DNA of 64,000 nt from Byssothecium circinans (Eukaryota > Ascomycota > Dothideomycetes > Pleosporales > Massarinaceae), in contig ML976991.1 in NCBI GenBank assembly GCA_010015675.1, positions 685,352 to 749,351 of the forward strand. The letters run 5' to 3'. Below, in pieces: positions 12,978-25,744 of the stretch (its first letter is position 1; every line of letters starts with the position of its first letter). The notes beneath the pieces were generated by a model. It was not told the DNA's origin and made no database searches. It saw only the letters and a program-made list of their open reading frames with translations. A program made the translations under genes and the position numbers.

Positions 12978-13684
12978 AGAAAAAGTTTGAGGAAAAGAGC
13001 GGGTTTGTTTTTGGCAGAGAACACTTTTGCATTGTACAACACGGCGCACAATCAATGAAGGCAGCATGCATGGAGGCACGAGTAAGCGTGTCAAGTTAAT
13101 GATTGTAATATTCTCTGATGGGGCGACTGAACGCGGCGAGCATCCTCTTCTTCTGTGTCTTTGCTCGGGGGAGTTGTGGATGGGATGAACTTTTAGATCT
13201 CTTCCCTTTCTCTCTTTCTCCCTGTCCCCCGCCAACACCTCCAACAACCGAGGGTTGCTGCACATATATACTACGATCAACACAATGGGTTTTCTTCTTC
13301 TCTGTTTTCTCTCGAATTGGAATATGGTGGATTCGGATGAGGCCTGGCGAATATGTTAGATAGTGGTTTTTGCATTCGAATAAATACATGGATCTTAATG
13401 GTTGATCAAGTCTCTACGTACTGTCCGTATTCACTGTCGACGGAGAAATACATGCCCTGCGCATTTAACTTTGCCACAGGTAGACACTTGAAGTGGTGAA
13501 ATTATGTGGCCGTGCGACGCGCTCCCGAAAATGAACCCGCGGTCGTGGCTGGCTTCCCCGAGACCTCCGCTCCGCAACGGCGCAACCCCAAATCTTCGAC
13601 TCCCACGACATCACCACACTCCTTTTCAGCCACGCTACACTTACACCGTACCTGCTTCCGAACCACTCTCCACATACTACCACA
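12978..13684. other. Intergenic region, FKS1 3' flank and LCB1 5' flank
   Basis: Expected UTR and promoter sequence between two co-directional genes. I see no gene here. It includes a pyrimidine-rich tract around 13,200-13,240 and a C-rich run upstream of LCB1. Confidence 0.6.
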
Positions 13685-15455
13685 ATGGATCTCTCAGACG
13701 CCCAGGCAACACTCGCGCGTTTGCTTGCCGACCTGAACGCGCAATTCCACAAAATGCCCGGATCCGCGATTATCCTCCGCTACATCAAGAGCAGCTACCA
13801 GAACGATCCTGTGCGCAGTGCGATTGAGCTTTTTCTGTTTCTATTTGCGGTCAGGTATATGTTGGCGCCGAGTTATTCGCAGACTAGGAAGATTGGGTTG
13901 AGTGAGGAGGTGAGTTCTCCTGAAATTAGGGTGAGGCTATGGTGGTTGAAGGCTAATGTAGCCATAGGAGATCGATGAACTGGTCGACGACTGGACACCT
14001 GAACCGTTGGTTGCGGCGCCGAGCCAATTTGAGGAGTTGGAGGCGGAGAAGAGGCCTGTGATTGTTGGGTACGCCCCTGTGCCACCCCGTGATGGATGGA
14101 TTATATTTAACAGAACATACAGGCCAACAGGACCCAAGTCCAAGCTCGCCAATGGCCGCACTGTAACCAACCTCGCCTCGTACAACTTCTACAACTTCTC
14201 CTCGAACGAGACCCTCAAAGAGAAAGCCATCACCACACTCCGCACCTATGGCGTCGGCCCCTGCGGTCCTCCAGGCTTCTACGGAAACCAAGACGTCCAC
14301 ATCAAGACGGAAGATGATGTCGCCGCTCATCTCGGTACTCCAGCGTGCATCATCTACGCGCAGTCCTTCTCCACGATCAGCAGTGTGATTCCGTCGTTTT
14401 CGAAGAGAGGGGACATCATTGTTGCAGACAAGGCGGTGAATTTCTCTGTCAGGAAGGGAATTCAGATTAGCAGGAGTACAATTAGGTGGTATGAGCATGG
14501 GGATATGGAGGATTTGGAAAATGTGCTCATAAAGGTCACGAAGGAGCAAGCTAAAAAACCACTGACGAGGCGATTCATCATCACAGAAGGCATGTTCGAA
14601 AATATTGGCGATGTGGCTGACTTACCCAAGCTGGTACGTCTTAAAATCGTATGAGAAGGTTGGGTGGACCATGTGCTAATGGTGAGTGTAGGTCGAGCTC
14701 AAGCTCAAGTACAAATTCCGTCTCATCCTTGACGAAACATGGTCCTACGGCGTCCTCGGCCGCACCGGTCGCGGTCTCACTGAAGCCCAAAACGTCGATG
14801 CCTCCGAAGTCGATATGATAATTGGCAGTCTTTCGGGTCCGCTCTCCGCAGCAGGAGGATTTTGCGCCGCCAGCTCCGAGGTCGTAGAACACCAACGTAT
14901 ATCCTCGGCTTCGTACACATACTCCGCCGCCCTGCCCGCGCTCCTGGCGACAACGGCGAGTGAGACGATTGCGCTGTTACAGGAACAACCGGAAATACTG
15001 TCCGGGCTCAGAGAGAATGTGAAGGCGATGCGGGCACAATTGGACCCCAGGAGTGATTGGGTGAGGTGTACGAGCGCAGTCGATAACCCGATTTTGCTCT
15101 TGGTATTGAAGGATGAGGTGGTGACGAGTAAGGGATTGAGCGTGCAGGATCAGAATCAGATTCTGCAGGATGTGGTTGATGAGGTATGCTTCACATGATC
15201 CAAACGCTTATTCTTCTACTACTCAGATATGGACAGCTTACTGACATCAACGACCAGTGTCTTGCAAATGGTGTCCTCATCACCCGATTGAAGTCCCACC
15301 CTCTTGGCCTGGGTGTGAACCCTCGAGAAGCTGGTTGGCAACCAACGCCCGCACTCAAGGTCTGCGTTACTTCGGGCCTGACGAAGAAAGAGACGGAGAA
15401 GGCGGGTACTACGATCAGACATGCGATCACGAAGATAGTGAAGTCGAGGAAGTAA
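13685..15455 (+). CDS. LCB1: Serine palmitoyltransferase subunit 1
   Basis: Five exons (13685-13909, 13968-14068, 14123-14633, 14692-15183, 15258-15455) give 508 residues. There is an N-terminal membrane segment ([13 protein letters not shown], about residues 40-52), then the alpha-oxoamine synthase fold: [28 protein letters not shown], and [19 protein letters not shown]1 with LCB2 condenses serine and palmitoyl-CoA in the ER, the first step of sphingolipid synthesis. Where catalytic paralogues carry the PLP lysine, this protein reads [13 protein letters not shown] with no lysine. This is the known hallmark of the non-catalytic LCB1 subunit and separates it from LCB2. The short spliced exon 2 (101 nt) carries the acidic linker. 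Confidence 0.95.
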
Positions 15456-16389
15456 AGAGAGACTTTAGAGTATTGTGTCCTTTCTTTTCTAGGCTCAGTG
15501 AGCCTCTTTTTTGGTATTGACAGCTGGAGCGAGGCATAGGGGAACCGTCCGGCTTGACCATGTATAGACGTACGTAATGCTTAATTGGACATCGCCTGTA
15601 AATGTTCAAGCCGCTCAATTCCCTGTCATTAAAACCATCGTCATTCCTTGCTCACTCGTAGTTGGAAACTACTCCAAAGTTGTGATTAATTTACCACAAT
15701 CTTGCAGCAGAAGAGAAGGTGGCAGGGGCGAGGCTGGGAAGTGCCTCGGGGCCAAACACCGGCCGAACAGCAAAACAAGCACTCCGTCCCCTTCTCTACC
15801 GTGCCTTGCGCCAACACCAAAAACACTACTCTCCTGCTAAACAACTATACCAACACACCCATCCTATCGCTCACTTTATTTGCACCGACTCACGTCTTTC
15901 TTTGCGCAATTCACGTTCGCATTGCACCTCCGCGACCTCCGCAGATCGAGAACCCCGCGACCCGCTGTTCCCGCGCAACCGGCTTCGCTCTACAACGTCA
16001 TTGTTTGCGGCGCAACGACGCGTGTTGTACCACCACCGCGCGACCTGTGAAAGGCTCGGAATACCTTAGGGAAGCGGAATTGTTGAGGACGGTTCAGTGG
16101 GGAATCGAATTGTGAGGGACGCTCGAGGTGGACTGCCTGGTTGTGGTTGGTGTGTTTGAGAGGCACATTTCCATCGTCTACCAGGGAGGAACATAAGTCG
16201 GAAGACCGAAGAGAGGAAAAGAAGGAAAGAGAAAGACAAATCAATTGCGATATCAACTTCGACCGCGTGCGCTCCTCCACCCCAATCGAAGCCTGAAGCG
16301 GAGACTCCGGAACCTACCACCACGCTCTACGCCCGGATTGCCTCGTGTACTATACCAGCGATCATTACAGACGATAAGAGGGAGACGAG
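15456..16389. other. Intergenic region upstream of the four-helix protein gene
   Basis: About 930 bp with CT-rich stretches in the second half, as expected of a promoter and leader. Overlapping open frames at 15,700-16,115 have no protein-like features. I see nothing else here. Confidence 0.5.
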
Positions 16390-17099
16390 ATGGCGCGCAC
16401 AGTAGTAGGCTCTGCGGTCGTAGTCCGCGAGAAGTACTTCTGGCCCGACGCGCAACTCAACATATGGACCATCATCATGCTCGCGGCAGCAGGTACGATA
16501 CTAGGCGTCAATGCGCAGTTCATGACGATTCAGAACCAAATGAGACTTGGTGTGCCATGGTATGCCCACTCCCCTCCCCTCCCCTCAATCTCTACCCAGT
16601 CCCAAGCTAACAACCACGCAATAGGATATTCCCCTACAGCGTCACCGTCGGTGCCATCACCATAACCTTCATCCTCATAATGCTGATACTAATCTCGCAA
16701 CGGCGACTTCTCCCCGGAGTCATGATGCTCTTCTCCTTCATCCTCCTCGTCCTGTTCGTTACGGGGATTGTGGGCACTGCGCTGCAGTTCATTTCGGGCC
16801 CGAATGTGAATAATCTTTGCAATCGGTATGTGGGTTCGAATCGACTCGTGGGGGCGAATGCGAGTACGTTGGCGTGGTTGCAACAAAACAGTATATGTAA
16901 GTTACATTTTTCTTTGAAGAAGACGTGGATGATGGGTATCCCGCGAGATAATAAGCATATGCGCTGGACTAGGCTAATGAGAGAATCAGGTCAGCAATGG
17001 CAGGCTGCCTTCGCCTTCTGGATCATTGGGACTGTATTTCTGATATGGATGATGATCATGGCGAGTCAAGTCAACCAGAACCAGTACGAGTATCGGTAA
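16390..17099 (+). CDS. Conserved fungal four-helix membrane protein (MARVEL/SUR7-like topology)
   Basis: Exons 16390-16559, 16625-16896 and 16990-17099 give 183 residues. The second intron has GTAAGT at its donor and the acceptor before GTCAGCAATGG, which keeps frame. Four hydrophobic segments are visible: about residues 24-42, 59-80, 88-110 and 153-170. The loop between helices 3 and 4 holds two cysteines (NLCNRY and SICQQW) that could pair on the outer face. That layout resembles small fungal tetraspan proteins of the MARVEL or SUR7 type. I do not recognise a specific family or function. The short Asn/Gln/Tyr-rich tail is probably cytosolic. Confidence 0.75.
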
Positions 17100-19659
17100 C
17101 GATTTTATTGCTTCAAGAGTCACCACTCACTCTCTTTCCCTCCAAAGTGGAATGCCTACCTTTCACGTCTTAACTTGTTTTACTTGTATGTATTTTTTCA
17201 CTTTTTCGGCGACGCCACGGAAGCAATAGGTGCTCTTTGCTTGCATGGCTCCTCCCGGTTTTACGAGCAGCAAGGCGTTCAGCGGTGTATATCATATATT
17301 TTGTTTATTTGTTTGTTCTTCAGGGATACCGATGCATGGATGCTGCGTAATGTATGGATGGACGGGCGCGCAAATGCTACGATGGTATGGGATACCGAGG
17401 GACGACACTCCGTACACGGTAACGCGAACATCGTTGATCTGGGACGTACTACGTATACGGATATATGGAATGGAGATAGGAAGCAGCTGCAGGTAGCGGC
17501 ACAACGTAGAAGCAACATGTGCGTACCACGGAAGAATCGTAGCACCGAAGCCACAGCAGAGTCACAATTATACGTTATCGAATTCAATACTATATCAATC
17601 AATCAATCAGGCCATCATCTGTCAAACTGTCACTGTCACTGTCACTATCACTGCCGCCACCCGTTCGTCATTTTCAATCTGACGCTGCTGTGTGAAGGCA
17701 CAACATGCACCTGCATCAAACATCAAGCATCAACCCTTCCCAACCTCCCAATGTTGACGAAACTGTCCCGCAGGTAAACGCCACATAATTTCTCACATGT
17801 GTCTCTCGGCACACAGACAGACTCAGACTACACACATATATTCCGAAATTCCGAAGCTCCCCGGCTCCCGAAACCTTCGGGGTCAAGCACGGAGGCTTGC
17901 ACTGTCGTGATAGCCAGGAACAAGGAACAAGCAACTACGAAGCAGAACTCCAATAATGCTTTTTTCCTATCCATATTTCAATACCGCGGCGCTTTCCTCG
18001 GCGCTATCTTCCGTTTTCAATTGAAAACGAAGGAAGGGCATTCGGCTTTGAAACCCCCGTTGGCTTGCAGCATGGAGAATCTGCTCTACACACCGAACAC
18101 CGAACGATGGTGAAGTTTGACAGATTATGAATTGACGTCCCGTGGTCCATAGCGGCCTAGCCACCTTTCTTCACCAAACCAACTCTCCCAGCCCCCGTTC
18201 CGCTTCCTGCCGGATCCAATCTCCGTCATCGTCGATCACCCAAGTCCCCACCCGTCCCAGCCACACTGCCCTCACCCCATGAACGAACCGTAACAAAACC
18301 CCGCTTACGCTTACCTCATCCCCCAATACAATACACTTTAACAAACCAGGCCAGGCAACCGGGCGCTTCGCGAACCTAACACGAAACCTGGCAGAACCGC
18401 CGCTGCACACTGGTGCGGCGCGTCAGGGCGCGTTCCCGGAAGAGGGGCCTCTGCCATCCCATTCGCTGGGAATGGAGCCCCTACATGTAATACTCGCTGC
18501 TACGCCCCTCATCTGCAGCATCATTGCAGCAAACTTATGACTCCTACTTGCAGTTCGGCAGCATTCAGCTGGTTCCTGATTATTGTTTCTTCTCGGCGTC
18601 CGGTGCATGTGGCATGTGGCACGGCTGAAGTCGGGAAGCGAGGACTTCACGCTCGGTGCAAGTGGGCTCGGAGTCGTCGGTATTGATTCCATCTTTACCT
18701 GCGTAGACTGCGGTTGCGTGCCTTGCGGCGAGGATCAGGTTCGCATCTTTGCGTACAGTATGCGTATGCCTTGTTCTGCGTTGCATGTGCAGTGCGCAGG
18801 ATGCCTCTCCAATTGGGCGTTGCTGTCAAAACCCATGGGGGAAGATCTGAACCGTGGCGACGACACGATTCGCTCTCCGTCCACCGATGACGACTTAGTC
18901 TAGTCTACCGCATTCAAATAGTTTAGCCCCGAGCAAGCTTATTAGCGAGAAAGGGGAAAGAACCTGGGGAAACAAGTTTGTAGTAACATGCAGGGTGTGC
19001 TAATAATTGCTGCTATTACTGTAACATGCGTATATTCGCTTGTTCATCAGCCCGGCAGCCGAAGAAGGCAGCTGCGGTTACTCGTGCTGCATGCGTGGAT
19101 TGGTCCTACTGACCGGACAACTAAACTACGCTTTGCTCTAGATGCCTCGCGCCTACTCGCTCGCTCTGTGATGTGCTATGAAAAGGAGCAAACAAAAGGG
19201 AAAGGGTAGAGTACATTGGATCAAGATGATACACAAGACGAGGGGTATGCTAGAAAAGGGGTGGTACAGAGCGCTTGCTGCGGAGCTAGCTCGCTTGTGC
19301 CGCCGAGGGGATGTATAGAGGCTGTCATTATAAGAAACGTCGAACAAACCGCCCGTGCTATCTTTTACCAATAGCATGTGCGGTATCGTCAAACCACACC
19401 AAAATGTGAATTCAAGTGTTGGCTCGGTAGCCACACATAGTAGTCCCAAGGAAATGGAGGTCGCGGTAAACGCCGTCTTTTGGTAGGGACAGTAAGAAAA
19501 TGAACATGCCTTATTGACATGCACGAGATCCAATAGTTGCGGATCCAATAACACTTTTGGTGTGTACAAAACTTGTATCCAGTGCCATTTCGAGATCATC
19601 AATCGTGCCCATCGGAGGGGTAGTTCGTCAGTGTTCTAGTCGGCGATGTGGCATTGCCT
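17100..19659. other. Gene-poor intergenic region, 2.5 kb
   Basis: This lies between the four-helix protein gene and the 3' end of the Whi5-like gene. A short imperfect hexamer repeat (ctgtca-type) lies near 17,625-17,652. Open frames here (for example 17,175-17,777 plus, 18,171-18,410 minus, 19,153-19,602 minus) lack domains, homology I recognise or splice logic. I support no gene. Confidence 0.55.
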
Positions 19660-20839
19660 TCACGAGACAAGCTCGCCACCGAGATCCATGCCCAGGCCTT
19701 CGACCTTGCCAATGCGTGGAGTGTCGCTAGTAGGGGGGTGTAGGTTGTCGAAGTTTAGTCGACGCCGAGCTTCGCGAGTGGCAACAGGTGTCTTGGAGTT
19801 GACTGGCGTGCGGTTCCATGCCGCAGAAGGTTGTGCTGGGCTCGGTGAGAAATTAACATAGTCGGCGTAGTTGATGTTGGTAGAGGGCGTCAGGGCACCG
19901 AATGCGAAAAGTCCGCCGCCGCCAGGGGTGTTCATCATGGATGATGGCAGAGGTGTTGATTTCGGCGGGGGTGTAGAGGGTTGGATAATGTGGGGTTTCG
20001 ACGAGTTGGGGCGGATTGGAGAGGGTGATGTAGCCAAATGCATAAGAAGGTTGGCGTCATCGGTACCGGCAGCGTTGAAGCCATTAGGGCGTAGACGGAG
20101 CGACCGACCGGGCGGTGGAGTGCGAGGGGCTCTTGGAGGAGTGGACCGCATGAAGGAAGAATTATTTTGGAACGAGGTTATGGGCAGGTCTTCGTCATCG
20201 TCTTCCGAGAGTATAGGGGATCGAGGGTCGTCGGGGATGGTGGATGTCTCGGACACAAAGGAAAGGCTCGGTGCGTGTGTGCGTCCAAAGCGGGCATGTC
20301 GGCGGTGGTATACGGGAGACGATTGGGGTAATTGAAAGCTATGCTTCCATGAGGTGGATGCCGTCGTCGACGTCCTCACTTTGGTACGGGCGTGGTTTGA
20401 GGAGCCGGGGTATTTGCCGAAACTTTGGGCATAGCGTGGCCGCTTGTTCTGGCTATGGCTGCTACCAGACCGCTGAATGTCTTCTGAGAATATGGGTGCG
20501 GCGAGAGGGGAGGAATCGAGGGTGCCCGTGGGATAGAAGCGTTCAGAGACCGACGAAGCGTCCGACATGTTGCTTGAGCCGGGCCGCTTGCGCTTGAGCT
20601 CGACGTCGACTCGCGGCTCCAGGTGGTCGAGCGAAAGGTCCTGCCATCCGTGCTTGATCTTGACGTTTGCCAGAGCGAGACGGTTCTGCAGCGTCCGGGT
20701 CATCTGCAGACAATATTAGCAACCTCAAATCATCTCACAAAGTCAGTGCCCCAGGGGCTGTGGGCCTGCCGACCTTTGACACCTGGGCTCTCCGCAGCAC
20801 TTTGTTCGCAACCTCGGCGGGTTGGTCTGTAGACGCCAT
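19660..20839 (-). CDS. Whi5/Nrm1-type G1/S transcriptional repressor
   Basis: Two exons: a short first exon from ATG 20839 to either 20783 or 20774, and a second exon 20703-19660, giving about 366-369 residues. The acceptor (CTGCAG before ATGACCCGG) is firm; the donor is ambiguous between two in-phase sites. Just after the join the protein reads LQNRLALANVKIKHGWQDL, the short GTB/Whi5 motif by which Whi5 and Nrm1 bind SBF/MBF transcription factors. The rest is Ser/Pro/Thr-rich and apparently disordered, with many SP and TP sites suited to cyclin-dependent kinase control. Likely role: repression of G1/S genes in the nucleus. Whether it acts like Whi5 or Nrm1 cannot be told from sequence. Confidence 0.75.
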
Positions 20840-22146
20840 GGTGGAGAAGGTGTAGGAGTCTCTGTCAACCAGGTGCGGAGGAGAGGTGATGGTCGCTCGG
20901 AAGCGTTTCACGGCGGTGCAGGTCCAGGTCACACCAGCTGAGCGTCCAGAGCCGGCAAGAGGAATGTGGACAAAGCTCTGAAGGGATAGCTTCACTCCAG
21001 CACAGGCCCTCGGCGAGTCTCGCAGGCTTCCAAGGCTGTCGTCGGCACCAGTCAATTCTGTCTGGAGCGTGGAAGGGTGAATAGCACGCTGCACAGTATT
21101 TCCACCGGGCAATTGGGCCTCTGGCTTTTGAAGCTTTTACCAATTGATCAACCAACCACAGGAGAAGCAAACAGGGATGCAAACGTGGGTGTGCTGACTG
21201 TGAAACTTTTGTGTGTATTTTACCGCTTAGAGCGCTAGAGAGTGCGGACTTGGTCGGCGCCCCAGCCACAACTCTGATTGGACCGGGGGAGATATCGCAT
21301 TCTGGAGGCGGGGGCCTGCAGCTGTTGAGAAACCTTTCCTTTCCACACGATGCACCACATCGATCACTACAGACGGGGCTGCACGCAATGGACAGACGAC
21401 GTATTACCTGAGTTGACATGTTCAATGCCACTCACAAGTTGGGGGTACACCAGCTGGATCGACTCTCCAGTCTTTCGATCCATCGTATTATGATATTACT
21501 CGTCCTGGCATCGGCATCGTAATTGTCTCACCATGCAATTCGTACAATGGGTATGTGAAAGACATGATGCATAAAGTTTGCAAGCATCAGCTCCAGTAAT
21601 GAAAGGAGAAAGTCAACCTCAGTATGCCCGTTGCGCGTGCCTTGGCCAACGTCATTGGGAATCTGTTTCAACGCATCGCGACTGAGCATTGTAGTGGTAT
21701 GACAAGATTTGACTCAAGTGCTCTGTCTCAAAATCTGTTTGCATCCTGCCCTACGCAACGAGCTCTCGCTGCTAATTCGAGCAACAAATCTCCGACCTCT
21801 ACTGCAGGTATTGGATGCGCGAGTGGGTGCTGGATCCATATGCAGCCTTGGAAGAGCTACTGATAGTCCTATCTGCTTCCCCGTCTAATCCGACTCCATG
21901 CCTTGACTACCCGCTTCCTGCACTCCTGACACTCGCTCGCTGCCGTCATCCTCTCCAGAACTCACTCGCTTGTTCTACTTCCTGCTGTGCCATTGTCGCA
22001 TTCCGAGCTGTCGCTACCATCCCCTCGCTGTACTACGCGCCCGGCGATCGATTTGCACACACGCCTCGACCGTCCGACGCTGCGCCGCCGCCGCTCCTCC
22101 TATGAGTCCATAGTCGGCCTCCGACAGCTGACGCGCAATTGCGGCA
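20840..22146. promoter_or_regulatory. Divergent promoter region, Whi5-like gene / metalloprotease gene
   Basis: This 1.3-kb region contains the 5' flanks of two divergent genes. A minus-strand open frame at 20,865-21,431 (188 codons) overlaps the leader of the Whi5-like gene and is not protein-like. I see no repeats or RNA genes. Confidence 0.5.
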
Positions 22147-24641
22147 ATGCCTTCCTTCCTAAGCAGTCTACGGAGGAAGAGCAGGTCCAACATCAATACA
22201 GACGAGTCCCGGCCTTCGGCTTTCACCAATGGCACCAACGGCGCCAACGGTCATCAAAACGTGAGCGTGTCTCGGCGTAAGTCGTCGTCCACGTTAAATT
22301 CCTCAGCCGTCGCCTCGTCATCCACGTCAACAACACCTGCAACATCTACTTCTGGAGACGTCTCTGTCCAGCCCAACGGCCTCAAGAACGGAGTCCCACC
22401 TCTTCCCACGACGCGTCCACCACGCCCTGGCCCTAACCCCACCAAGCGATACAGCATGAACGTGAGGCCACATGGTTCTCCTCATGTACGCCCGCTTACA
22501 AGTGCGCAGGGTCTATCGTCGAACGGCAGTTCGCAGGCCTCTACTAATCCCTCGTCCTTGCTTGCTCCGCGCATTCTTTCCATTACTGACAACTCGTGGG
22601 TACGTACAGCCATGGTTTGTCGAGGAATCCCGCTGACAACACCAGGTCCATCAGCAGGTGTTGCTTGTTTTCGGCCAAATTGGCGATCCCTCTCATCCGC
22701 TTGATGGCACCGTAACCGTGAACCACCACCAGGGCCGCTTCCCTCCCACCGCGTGGCCAGTATGTGATTCGTACTTCAAAGCCCTGGTCCACCTCGAACC
22801 GGGATGGAACCGTCTCCGATTTGACTTCTCCTCCCCAAAAGTCTCCCCAGGCAACGGCTCCATCTCTCCGCACGCTTCCTTCCTGAATGCTAACTACCTC
22901 CCCTTGACGAACACCCCACCTCTTCAGCTGGCAATCATCATGGGAAGTGATTCCCCCGGCACTTATGACGCGACACCGGAGCGCATACAACGTGAGGGCA
23001 ATGGGCTGGATCTTGCTGTCAAGAAGTTTCGCATGGCTGCCTATCTGTGGCAGGCCTTCACTGGCGAACAGATGAATCGTCACGGTTTTGGCCGGCGATG
23101 CTTCCGTTTCGAGGAATCGTGGGAGCCTGGCACACTGAGCTACCAAGATTGGGAGAGTGGCCAGTTTCGGAACCAAGCAAAGATCCACATCATCCGAGCG
23201 AACAAGACTGTAGAAGAGATCAGAGACCTAAATCGCGCTCAGCAGTACGAACATGGAACGAACAAGGGGGATTTGTTTTCGATTGCATCCGAGGCAGTAA
23301 AGAACTACTTCCAGATGAAACCGGGACGGAAGCAATACGTCTCGTGCCTTTTCATCGACTCGCATTGGGATGGGAACACCATTCGAGGCCATGCTGCTCT
23401 CGGCGGAGGTGATGGCGACCTCCAGCTGGCGATCTGTGGCTCCCAGGCCTTGCAAAGTTATCCGTCGAGCATCGAGGAGGTATGGCAGGCCTTTGGCGAC
23501 TGCACGAGGACGGACACGGCGCACGTAGCCAACGATTGTAACGAATCTGGAAGCAACTGGGAGGCGGCGAATATTGGTATCGGTGCTCATATGCATGAGA
23601 CGGGTCATTTATTCGGATGTCCTCATCAAGAAAAGGGCGTCATGCTGCGTGACTATATCACGCTGAATCGTACATTCACCAGCCGCGAACCTTACTCGAC
23701 ACGCACCAAGTCACCCGGGCAGCGACTAATTCTTCCGAACGATGAATGCGGGTGGCACGTTCTCGATGTTTTGCGCTTTCGATTCCATCCTTGTTTCCGG
23801 ATACCCATTGATTTCAACACTGCTGGAGATGACGGCGTGCAAGTGTGGACCGTTGACAGTACGCAGGGTAGTGTGATTGCAACGTCAAAATCAGGTATTG
23901 CTTGGGTGGAACTGTTCACAGAAGGTGACGACGTCTGTCACTACTGGAAGCGATGGCCCGAGATTGACGGCCAATACCCACGTCAGGTTGCACTGAATGA
24001 ACAAGAGCTTCGAGATCTCATGCCCAAAGAGAAAGCGAGATCCAAGCTCAAGGTTGAAGTCTTTTCTGCTGGTGGCGGAAGCCACATTGTGGAGGACCTG
24101 GCGGAACTTTCGAACCCGAATTTCCGTGTGCGACTTCCGGATGGTCGATGGGGATTCCGCGGCAGCAAACTAGGCCACTCATCGATGGAAGGCTCAGAGC
24201 CACACGAGATTATCTTCGACAGTGCCTGCATCTCATCAAAACTTCTCGTCTCCATTCGCGTTTACGCAGGAATGTGCGTTGACGGTCTGGAATTTATCTA
24301 CGAGGACTCTACTGCCCAGGTGTTTGGCAAGCGGGGAGGCGAGCCTCACGAATTCTATCTCGATGTGCGAAGAGGCGAACAATTAATGGGCTTCGCCCTT
24401 CGGTCTGGTCTGTGGATAGATGGTATCCAGATCCTGACAAGCTTCGGCCGCAAGAGCGAGTGGTACGGAAACAAAGATGGTGGTGGCGGGTAAGCTCTTC
24501 TAGCAGATGCTTCATTTGAAATGTGTGACTAACTCTGAACTCAGACACACGCTTATTCCGCCTCGAGGCTACAATATCGGTGGTCTGCATGGCTCCTGCG
24601 GGCCCTGGCTCGACGGCTTTGCTTTGATCATCGTCCGATGA
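22147..24641 (+). CDS. Zinc metalloprotease with jacalin-like lectin domain (YIL108W-like)
   Basis: Exons 22147-22599, 22646-24489 and 24545-24641 give 797 residues. The first 140 residues are Ser/Thr/Asn-rich and low complexity. The protease region carries HETGHLFGCPH, a full HExxHxxGxxH metzincin-type zinc site. The C-terminal 150 residues have the beta-prism pattern of jacalin-like lectins: DGLEFIYED, GGEPHEFYLD, GFALRSGLWIDGIQI and the closing SCGPWLDGFALI. The final intron join restores GGHTLIPPRGYNIGG. There is no signal peptide, so it is probably cytosolic. The yeast relative YIL108W is an uncharacterised putative metalloprotease; substrate and sugar ligand are unknown. Confidence 0.88.
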
Positions 24642-25744
24642 AAGTGATAGTCATCATGCCACGACAACAAGGCGGACCTCATTGCCCTCAAGGTCGAACT
24701 GGCCGTCGTTTTCACCATCTTCATCGTAGCCGTGTTCGTCACAGCACACTGTTTACTATTTCGCAATGCCCTTAGCCACCTGTAGGACGGCAACATTGAT
24801 CCGCCCGACACATCATCTCAGGTCACCATTTCCCTCCGTTGCACCATTGCATTTTTGGGTCGATTCCATTTGTCATGGAGTCCTGGATAGCAGCATATTC
24901 GGGTATGGATCACGCTGTTGGCCGTGTATATAACTCTAGGAGGGTAATGGCTCCGGTGCTGGTCGCGACATCATTCAGACAGCAATTAGAGGGGGAAGGA
25001 AGCATGGGGAGAAAGGAGAGTAATGCGTTGTCGTCCAGAATTTGATGAACAGAACTTCCTCTGCAGCAGTTCATACAACACATAGATAAGACTATACTAT
25101 CACTGCATGTTCTCCTCAATAGCGTCTGATGTGATGGAACGTTTCAAAAGGGTTAATTTAAGGAAATGAGTTTCGATTACGTGTGCTCAGGGCCTGGTTT
25201 TTGTGTCTAATATTACCTAATAGAGGCAAGGGTAGTCTCTTGGGAAGGAAATAGGAAAGTTAGGCACTCGATCGGACTCATCGCTATTGCAGGGTGAAAT
25301 CTACTCTGTCCTGACACCTGACTCGATTGATCCATAGTATATATTATACGACATGTCTCTTGTACTTGGTACCTAACCTCAGTAACAGTTTAACATTAAT
25401 TACCGGCATATTTGCTGTATAGATCTTTAACACGCAATTTGCAGATATCTAGGAGAGAGTAGAGATTGATTCATATCATTTTTGTTGCTGCGTGGGCAGT
25501 ACACAACGCCGAGATTTAACTAAAACAACTTCCTTTCTTCCCAAGTGTGAAGTGAGTTGGCGCAGTTTTCTACTATAGCGTATCCACGTCCGCATAAGCA
25601 GTCTTAGCAAGCTCGCGAAAAAAACCTAATCAGATCCCAAGACCCTTTAACTCCATCAAGAAACACACTAATCACGTTCGAAATAGCATGTCCAAGTCCT
25701 CGAAAGTTTACCCTCTTGATAGTCTTCTTCCTTAGTGAAGTTAG
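24642..25744. other. Intergenic region with AT-rich segment
   Basis: No gene is supported. From about 25,140 to 25,560 the sequence is visibly richer in A and T, with many TA steps (for example tagtatatattatac near 25,337), unlike the flanking genes. This is compatible with old repeat-induced point mutation of a vanished element, but no terminal repeats or coding remnant can be seen. Confidence 0.5.

Noticed and set aside
16825..16850. Sequence gtgggttcgaatcga resembling a tRNA B box
   Set aside because: Inside a coding exon of the four-helix protein; no A box or cloverleaf around it.
17175..17777. 200-codon plus-strand open frame
   Set aside because: Immediately 3' of the four-helix gene; low-complexity Cys/His runs arise from a ctgtca-type repeat; no homology recognised.
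18171..18410. 79-codon minus-strand frame (RFRVRFAKRPVAWPG...)
   Set aside because: Reads somewhat protein-like, but there is no recognisable family, no introns and no neighbours to support it.
20865..21431. 188-codon minus-strand frame upstream of the Whi5-like gene
   Set aside because: Overlaps the presumed leader; Cys/Trp/Arg-rich random composition.
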